Part shown: piece by piece, positions 49,909 through 53,769 of the stretch
Numbering within the stretch: the stretch's first letter is position 1
How the letters are laid out: every line of letters begins with the position of its first letter
Assembly: GCF_000421345.1 (NCBI RefSeq)
Contig: NZ_ATWV01000017.1
Span: 1 to 53,769, forward strand
Reading direction: 5' to 3'
Source of the DNA: Treponema bryantii NK4A124
GTDB lineage: Bacteria; Spirochaetota; Spirochaetia; Treponematales; Treponemataceae
Length of the DNA: 53,769 nucleotides
Program-made: the position numbers and the translations under genes
Notes under the pieces: model-generated
Database searches by the model: none
Told to the model about the DNA's origin: nothing
What the model saw: the letters and a program-made list of their open reading frames with translations, nothing else

Positions 49909-50631
49909 CTACAAGATCGACTTAAAAAACTGCTGTAATCTTTCACTTTTTGGATGCTGGAAGATTTCATCCGGGCTGCCTTCTTCCTCTATATAACCTT
50001 CGTTCATAAACAAAACGCGGTCTGCAACCTCTCGGGCAAAGCCCATTTCGTGAGTTACTACAACCATTGTCATTCCTTCACGGGCAAGATCCTTCATAAC
50101 TTCAAGAACCTCACCTACCATTTCAGGGTCAAGTGCTGATGTAGGTTCATCAAAGAGCATTACATCCGGATGCATAGCCAGTGAACGAACAATCGCAATT
50201 CTCTGTTTCTGACCACCACTTAAGGTAGAGGGATATACATTTGCCTTATCTGGAAGACCGATGCGCTCAAGCAGTTCCATAGCTTCTTTTTCAGCTTCTT
50301 CCTGACTTTTAAGTTTAAGAGTTACCGGTGCAAGTGTAATATTCTGTAAAACTGTAAGATGAGGAAAGAGATTAAAATGCTGGAAAACCATTCCCATTTT
50401 CTGGCGGCAAAGATCCAGATTGGTCTTAGGGTCTGTTAAATCGTTTCCTTCAAAAAGAATCTGTCCTCCATCAGGAGTTTCCAGACGGTTGAGACAGCGG
50501 AGGAAGGTTGATTTTCCGGAGCCGGAAGGTCCGATTATAACAATCTTTTCACCCTTCTGAATATTTATAGAAACGTCTTTTAATACGTGGAGATTTCCAA
50601 AACTGATTTTAAGATTCTTAACTTCTATCAC
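49909..50631 (-). CDS. Amino-acid ABC transporter ATP-binding protein (GlnQ type)
   Basis: 240 residues starting with GTG at 50631; it overlaps the permease gene by 14 nt. Motifs: GPSGSGKST (Walker A), [16 protein letters not shown] (polar-amino-acid type Q-loop), [15 protein letters not shown] (signature), [14 protein letters not shown] (Walker B) and THEMGFA (switch His). It belongs to the polar amino-acid uptake ABC group with GlnQ, HisP and ArtP. It works with the adjacent permease and binding protein. Confidence 0.95.
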   Translation of the reverse strand: MIEVKNLKISFGNLHVLKDVSINIQKGEKIVIIGPSGSGKSTFLRCLNRLETPDGGQILFEGNDLTDPKTNLDLCRQKMGMVFQHFNLFPHLTVLQNITLAPVTLKLKSQEEAEKEAMELLERIGLPDKANVYPSTLSGGQKQRIAIVRSLAMHPDVMLFDEPTSALDPEMVGEVLEVMKDLAREGMTMVVVTHEMGFAREVADRVLFMNEGYIEEEGSPDEIFQHPKSERLQQFFKSIL

Positions 50632-51286
50632 TTTTTGCCATCCTTTTTTCTAATCTGCCGAAAAGCTTTGTAAGACCAACCGTCAGAATGAGATAAATTG
50701 CTGCACAGGTAAGCAGTGGAATCCAGGCGTTGTAGGTTGCGTTACGAATCATATCGCCGGCTTTTGTCATATCCATTACGGCAATAAAACTTGCAACGGA
50801 GGTTTCCTTTATCAATACAATGAACTCGCTTGTGTAAGTTGGAAGAACGGCCTTTACTGCCTGAGGAAGGACAATCTTAAAAATTGTCTGCCACTGGGAA
50901 AGGCCAAGAGAACGGCCTGCTTCTGTCTGGCCCGGGTCTATTCCCTGAATACCTGCACGGAAAATCTCTGTACAGTAAGCACCAGAGTTAAAACCATATG
51001 CAAGAATTGCAACAAGAAGACGATTCAATCCCAAAGGAGCAAAGATTACAAAATAAAAAATCATGAGCTGGGTTGCGAGAGGAATACCGCGAAGAACTGT
51101 TGTATAAAGCTCGGCAATGGCTTTTAAAATCTTGTTGCCTGAAATCTTCATTAAGGCAAAAATAAAACCAAGCACTGTACCAATTAAAACTGCACAGATA
51201 GCGATTAAAAGTGTATTCCCAAGTCCGCGAACAATAAGCATGTATCGTTCACCAGCTATCATTGTATCAATAAAAGATTGAATCAT
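50618..51286 (-). CDS. Amino-acid ABC transporter permease
   Basis: 222 residues, five membrane helices. The EAA loop that contacts the ATPase is clear: [20 protein letters not shown]. HisM/GlnP-type pattern ([37 protein letters not shown]). AAAGGA precedes the ATG. A terminator lies between the binding-protein gene and this gene, so it is probably made at a lower level than the binding protein. Confidence 0.95.
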   Translation of the reverse strand: MIQSFIDTMIAGERYMLIVRGLGNTLLIAICAVLIGTVLGFIFALMKISGNKILKAIAELYTTVLRGIPLATQLMIFYFVIFAPLGLNRLLVAILAYGFNSGAYCTEIFRAGIQGIDPGQTEAGRSLGLSQWQTIFKIVLPQAVKAVLPTYTSEFIVLIKETSVASFIAVMDMTKAGDMIRNATYNAWIPLLTCAAIYLILTVGLTKLFGRLEKRMAKSDRS

Positions 51287-51297
51287 ATAATTCCTTT

Positions 51298-51339
51298 AAA
51301 AAATAAAAAACGGCAACGACAAAATATCGCCACCGTTTT
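51298..51339 (-). terminator. Partial terminator between binding protein and permease genes
   Basis: Minus strand: AAAACGGTGGCGA / TCGTTGCCGTTTT, 13 pairs with three G-T, 7-nt loop, then TTTTTTATTTTTT. It begins 12 bp after the binding-protein stop and would set a high binding-protein to permease ratio. Confidence 0.85.
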
Positions 51340-51351
51340 CAAAAATTGGCT

Positions 51352-52131
51352 TTATTTGCGAACGATAATAACCTGCTCAGACTCGAAATAAGTCTCAGAG
51401 AAATCTACGTTCTTTTTGCGTTCTTCGTTTACAGACATACCAGCTGCAATGAAGTCGATTGTACCAGACTGCAAAGCTGGAATAAGGCTGTCAAATGCCA
51501 TATCAACAACTTCGAGCTTCATACCGGCATTCTTTGCAATAATCTGTCCCATTGTAATATCAAAACCTACAATGTTCTTTCCTTCAACATATTCAAATGG
51601 AGGGAATGCAGCGTTTGTTCCAAGCTTTACAACCTTTGAACCATCAGCAGCCACATTTGCAGGAATTGTAATTTTTCCATCAACAGGCATAAAAGCGTTT
51701 ACGAGTTTTTCATACTCTCCGCTCTCTTTCATACTTGCAATAGTATTATTAATAGAAGAAAGGAGTTCTGCATTTCCTTTCTTTACTGCAATAGCGTATG
51801 CTTCTTTGTTATTTGTGAATATAGAATCACGGATAATCTGTAATTCTGGATTGCGTTCTACAATTGCTTTTGCAGGAAGTTCATCAAGAATAACAGCATC
51901 GATTGCACGATTCTTAAGATCGAGAGCGGCATCCATACCTGTTTTGAATGAAGAAAGCTGTACATCAGCTACATTATCCTGTACCCAGGCTTCACCTGTT
52001 GTTCCTGCCTGAACACCAATCTTTTTTCCTGCAAGATCAGCAACAGAATTAATTTCTACTTTTGATTTAGAGCATGCAGTAAAAGCAAAAACAGCTGCGA
52101 GAGCTGCGGTAATTATCATTGATTTTTTCAT
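51352..52131 (-). CDS. Amino-acid-binding lipoprotein with circularly permuted fold
   Basis: 259 residues. Start at 52131 (GAGGTG 6 nt upstream). Lipoprotein signal ending FTAC (Cys20). Order of segments: residues 25-105 (VADLAGKKIGVQAGTTGEAW, DAVILDELPAKAIVERNP) match the second lobe of GlnH/ArtJ-type binding proteins; 106-149 (AYAIAVKKGN, SMKESGEYEKL) match their C-terminal end; then a linker; then 168-259 (LGTNAAFPPFEYVEGKNIVG, IPALQSGTIDFIAAGM, NVDFSETYF, QVIIVRK), which is their N-terminal lobe. Each segment occurs once, so this is a circular permutation with new ends at one hinge. It is the uptake system's binding subunit. Confidence 0.9.
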   Translation of the reverse strand: MKKSMIITAALAAVFAFTACSKSKVEINSVADLAGKKIGVQAGTTGEAWVQDNVADVQLSSFKTGMDAALDLKNRAIDAVILDELPAKAIVERNPELQIIRDSIFTNNKEAYAIAVKKGNAELLSSINNTIASMKESGEYEKLVNAFMPVDGKITIPANVAADGSKVVKLGTNAAFPPFEYVEGKNIVGFDITMGQIIAKNAGMKLEVVDMAFDSLIPALQSGTIDFIAAGMSVNEERKKNVDFSETYFESEQVIIVRK

Positions 52132-52152
52132 AAAAAACACCTCTTATGCATT

Positions 52153-52174
52153 AATATACATTTTTTTGTATATT
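52153..52174. promoter_or_regulatory. AATATACA-N6-TGTATATT palindrome, candidate operator
   Basis: Perfect 8-bp arms around TTTTTT, overlapping the minus-strand TATATT that is the likely -10 box of the binding-protein gene. A bound repressor would block transcription. TGTATATTAATC recurs at 52309-52320 as a half-site. Confidence 0.45.
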
Positions 52175-52192
52175 TATTCAATATTTATGCAA

Positions 52193-52290
52193 GACCAAAA
52201 GTCCTATTGCTCCCGTGAAAAAAAGCACGAAGCCAACGGGGATGATGTTGTCTTCGCACTTTTTTTCACTCCGCAAGAGGACTTTTGGTC
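52193..52290. repeat. Long inverted repeat with nested two-way terminator
   Basis: Outer arms GACCAAAAGTCCTATTGC / GCAAGAGGACTTTTGGTC (one mismatch), continued by GTGAAAAAAAG-type tracts, and an inner stem GCACGAAG / CTTCGCAC bordered by seven A and seven T. It would end the EamA transporter transcript and protect the importer operon from read-through. The size and outer arms also suit a small non-autonomous element. Confidence 0.7.
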
Positions 52291-52313
52291 AAGTATATAT
52301 AAACAAATGTATA

Positions 52314-53207
52314 TTAATCTTTTCTACGGAAAAATCTATCACCATTCTCGGCCAGAATTACTGCCAGGAAAATCAATGAACAGCCGAAGAACATTTTTAA
52401 TGTGAAGGCCTCGTGCAGGAAGATTGTACTGAAGAGAATGCCGAAAACTGACTCAAAGCTTAAAAAGAGAGATGCTATTGATGACTGTACATATTTAAGA
52501 CCTATGTTCTGCAGACTGAAGCCTACCATTGTGCTCAAAAGGCCCAGGTATAGCATTGAGAGCACTACTCTGCCGCTAAAGGCGGTTGCCATAGGAAAGG
52601 CGCCGTCGAAAAATGGAGCACTTACCCAGCCGGCAATGGCAGTAAAAATAAACTGCAGCAGAGTCAGAAAAAGAGGATCTCCGCCCTTTTTATTAAATCT
52701 TTCTGTAAAGATGATGTGAAGGGCAAAAAATATTCCGCATATCAAAGTTAGTACATCACCAATATTAAATCCCTTATCATCAGAACCAAGAGCAAGAAGT
52801 CCTATTCCTGTAAGTGACATAATGGCTGCAATAAAGACATAAAAACGTGGACGTTTTTTAAAAAGCAGCCAGGTCAAAAGAGGAATCATAATTACATAGA
52901 AGGTTGTAAGAAAGGCATTTTTTCCGGCGGTGGTGTAATCGCAGCCCACTGTCTGACTTGCGTAGGCCAGAAATAAAAAGAGGCCGGTAAAGGCTCCCTG
53001 CTTTATATATTCGCGGTTAAGCAGCTTCCATTTTTTTATAAAAATCAGGGACATAACTACCGCCGCAATTGTGTAACGGTAGGCAATCATATAAAAGGCC
53101 CCGATATAATCGAGGCTGTCTTTTACAATAACGAAGGAAAAGCCCCAGATTGTGGCCGCAAGGAGCAGCCCCGCACTGGCAGCTATTGAAGTAAATTTTG
53201 CATTCAT
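52314..53207 (-). CDS. EamA/DMT-family transporter
   Basis: 297 residues with ten membrane helices in two EamA repeats (about 8-140 and 152-290). Repeat motifs: AATIWGFSFVIVKDSLDYIG near the start and FALHIIFTERFNKKG in the second half. The family exports or imports amino acids, nucleotide sugars and other small molecules; the substrate is not predictable. It is followed by a nested terminator. TATAAT lies 6 bp before the ATG, another probable leaderless start. Confidence 0.93.
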   Translation of the reverse strand: MNAKFTSIAASAGLLLAATIWGFSFVIVKDSLDYIGAFYMIAYRYTIAAVVMSLIFIKKWKLLNREYIKQGAFTGLFLFLAYASQTVGCDYTTAGKNAFLTTFYVIMIPLLTWLLFKKRPRFYVFIAAIMSLTGIGLLALGSDDKGFNIGDVLTLICGIFFALHIIFTERFNKKGGDPLFLTLLQFIFTAIAGWVSAPFFDGAFPMATAFSGRVVLSMLYLGLLSTMVGFSLQNIGLKYVQSSIASLFLSFESVFGILFSTIFLHEAFTLKMFFGCSLIFLAVILAENGDRFFRRKD

Positions 53208-53214
53208 ACCTGCA

Positions 53215-53757
53215 TTATATCTTAGAAGAGATAATTTGTGTATGCAGATTTTCCAGGAGATTTGCAGCTTCCTGCAGTTTATGAGCAGTGTTGTTTACAG
53301 TTCCTGTAGAATTTGAGAAGTTTTCAATTCCCGAAGAAATCTGGCGGACTGTTGCAACAATCTGGTCGAAGGCTGCAGACTGCTGGTGAATAATCTCTTT
53401 AATCTGATTTGCTGATTCAACGGTAATTTCAGAAGAGCTCTGAATGTCGCTGAACTTTTCCTTAAGCTTTTCTGAAAGCTCCAGACCTTCGCGGATTTTT
53501 TCAGTTCCGGACTCTGAGGTAATAATCAGGTTATCAGAAGAATGCTGAATCTCAGTAATGCGTTCCTTAATCTGATCTACAGACTTTGTAATTCCGGCAG
53601 CAAGACGGCGAACCTCATTAGCAACAATATGGAAGTTCTTTCCGCTGTCTCCTGCACTTGAAGCTTCAAGCTCTGCGTTAGTTGTTATGATTAAATAATC
53701 CGAGAAAAAGTTGTACTCTGAGTTGACGGACTTGGAGAGCCGGTGGAAGGCAGGCAT
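53215..53757 (-). pseudogene. Chemotaxis-receptor signalling domain, apparently truncated at the N-terminus
   Basis: 180 residues matching only the C-terminal signalling half of methyl-accepting chemotaxis proteins: TTNAELEASSAGDSGKNFHIVANEVRRLA is a diverged hairpin tip followed by the descending helix. There is no sensor or membrane part. An in-frame TAG lies two codons before the ATG at 53757, so the frame cannot simply continue upstream. It is either a receptor broken by a frameshift or stop, or a short soluble receptor; the window ends 12 bp further, so the upstream part cannot be checked. The diverged tip (FHIVANE in place of FAVVADE) suggests decay. Confidence 0.6.
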
Positions 53758-53769
53758 TGCCTAGGGAGA

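Overview
The window looks like chromosomal DNA of a host-associated Treponema (Spirochaetes). The grounds are moderate-GC coding with AT-rich intergenic gaps, many membrane signalling proteins (two chemotaxis receptors, a SpoIIE-type phosphatase, a class III cyclase, an HD-GYP protein, a membrane-bound LuxR regulator), a PurE that reads like the Treponema class II enzyme, and several treponeme-style hypothetical proteins. The genus call is inference from gene content, not from a marker gene.

Layout. 1-1400: IS30 and IS110 remnants and a mostly empty gap. 1.4-5.7 kb: a DEAD-box helicase and a membrane SpoIIE-type phosphatase. 5.8-10.3 kb: a membrane-anchored unknown (minus strand), then a TPR lipoprotein coupled to a TraB-like protein. 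10.4-14.9 kb: a TolC / HlyD / MacB-type efflux operon with ATPase and permease as separate genes. 15-25 kb: an unknown protein, tRNA-Ala, gpmI convergent with purB, an rlmE-M23 peptidase pair, an MBL-fold hydrolase, an S1-domain protein and a YitT protein. 25-32 kb: adenylate cyclase, gatCA, a YgjV-acetyltransferase fusion and a chemotaxis receptor. 32.4-34.8 kb: a sialate esterase and a small exported protein. 34.8-36.0 kb: a four-unit array of hairpins with an exact 84-bp period, followed by an orphan PD-(D/E)XK-like nuclease gene. 36.05-40.1 kb: a structured leader with a 22-codon ORF, then a heterodimeric ABC exporter. 40.2-44.4 kb: an unknown protein, cdd, a NUDIX hydrolase, an esterase and an HD-GYP protein. 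44.4-46.7 kb: purE-purM-purN. 47-49.7 kb: a membrane LuxR regulator, an FAD oxidoreductase and a small terminated transcription unit. 49.9-53.8 kb: an amino-acid ABC importer whose binding protein is circularly permuted, an EamA transporter and a chemotaxis-receptor fragment.

The strongest candidates for something new are: (1) the 34.83-35.12 kb array, where TTACATAT and ATATGTAA recur at exactly 84-bp spacing, the flanking stem bases covary, and loops and spacers vary at fixed length, directly upstream of the nuclease gene; (2) the circularly permuted solute-binding protein; (3) sixteen copies of a 36-40 bp palindromic element (called family A here), three in frame inside the helicase and one forming the start of a signal peptide; (4) a leader-peptide attenuator before the ABC exporter; (5) a recurring promoter layout with the -10 box only 6-9 bp from an ATG and no Shine-Dalgarno sequence, suggesting leaderless mRNAs.
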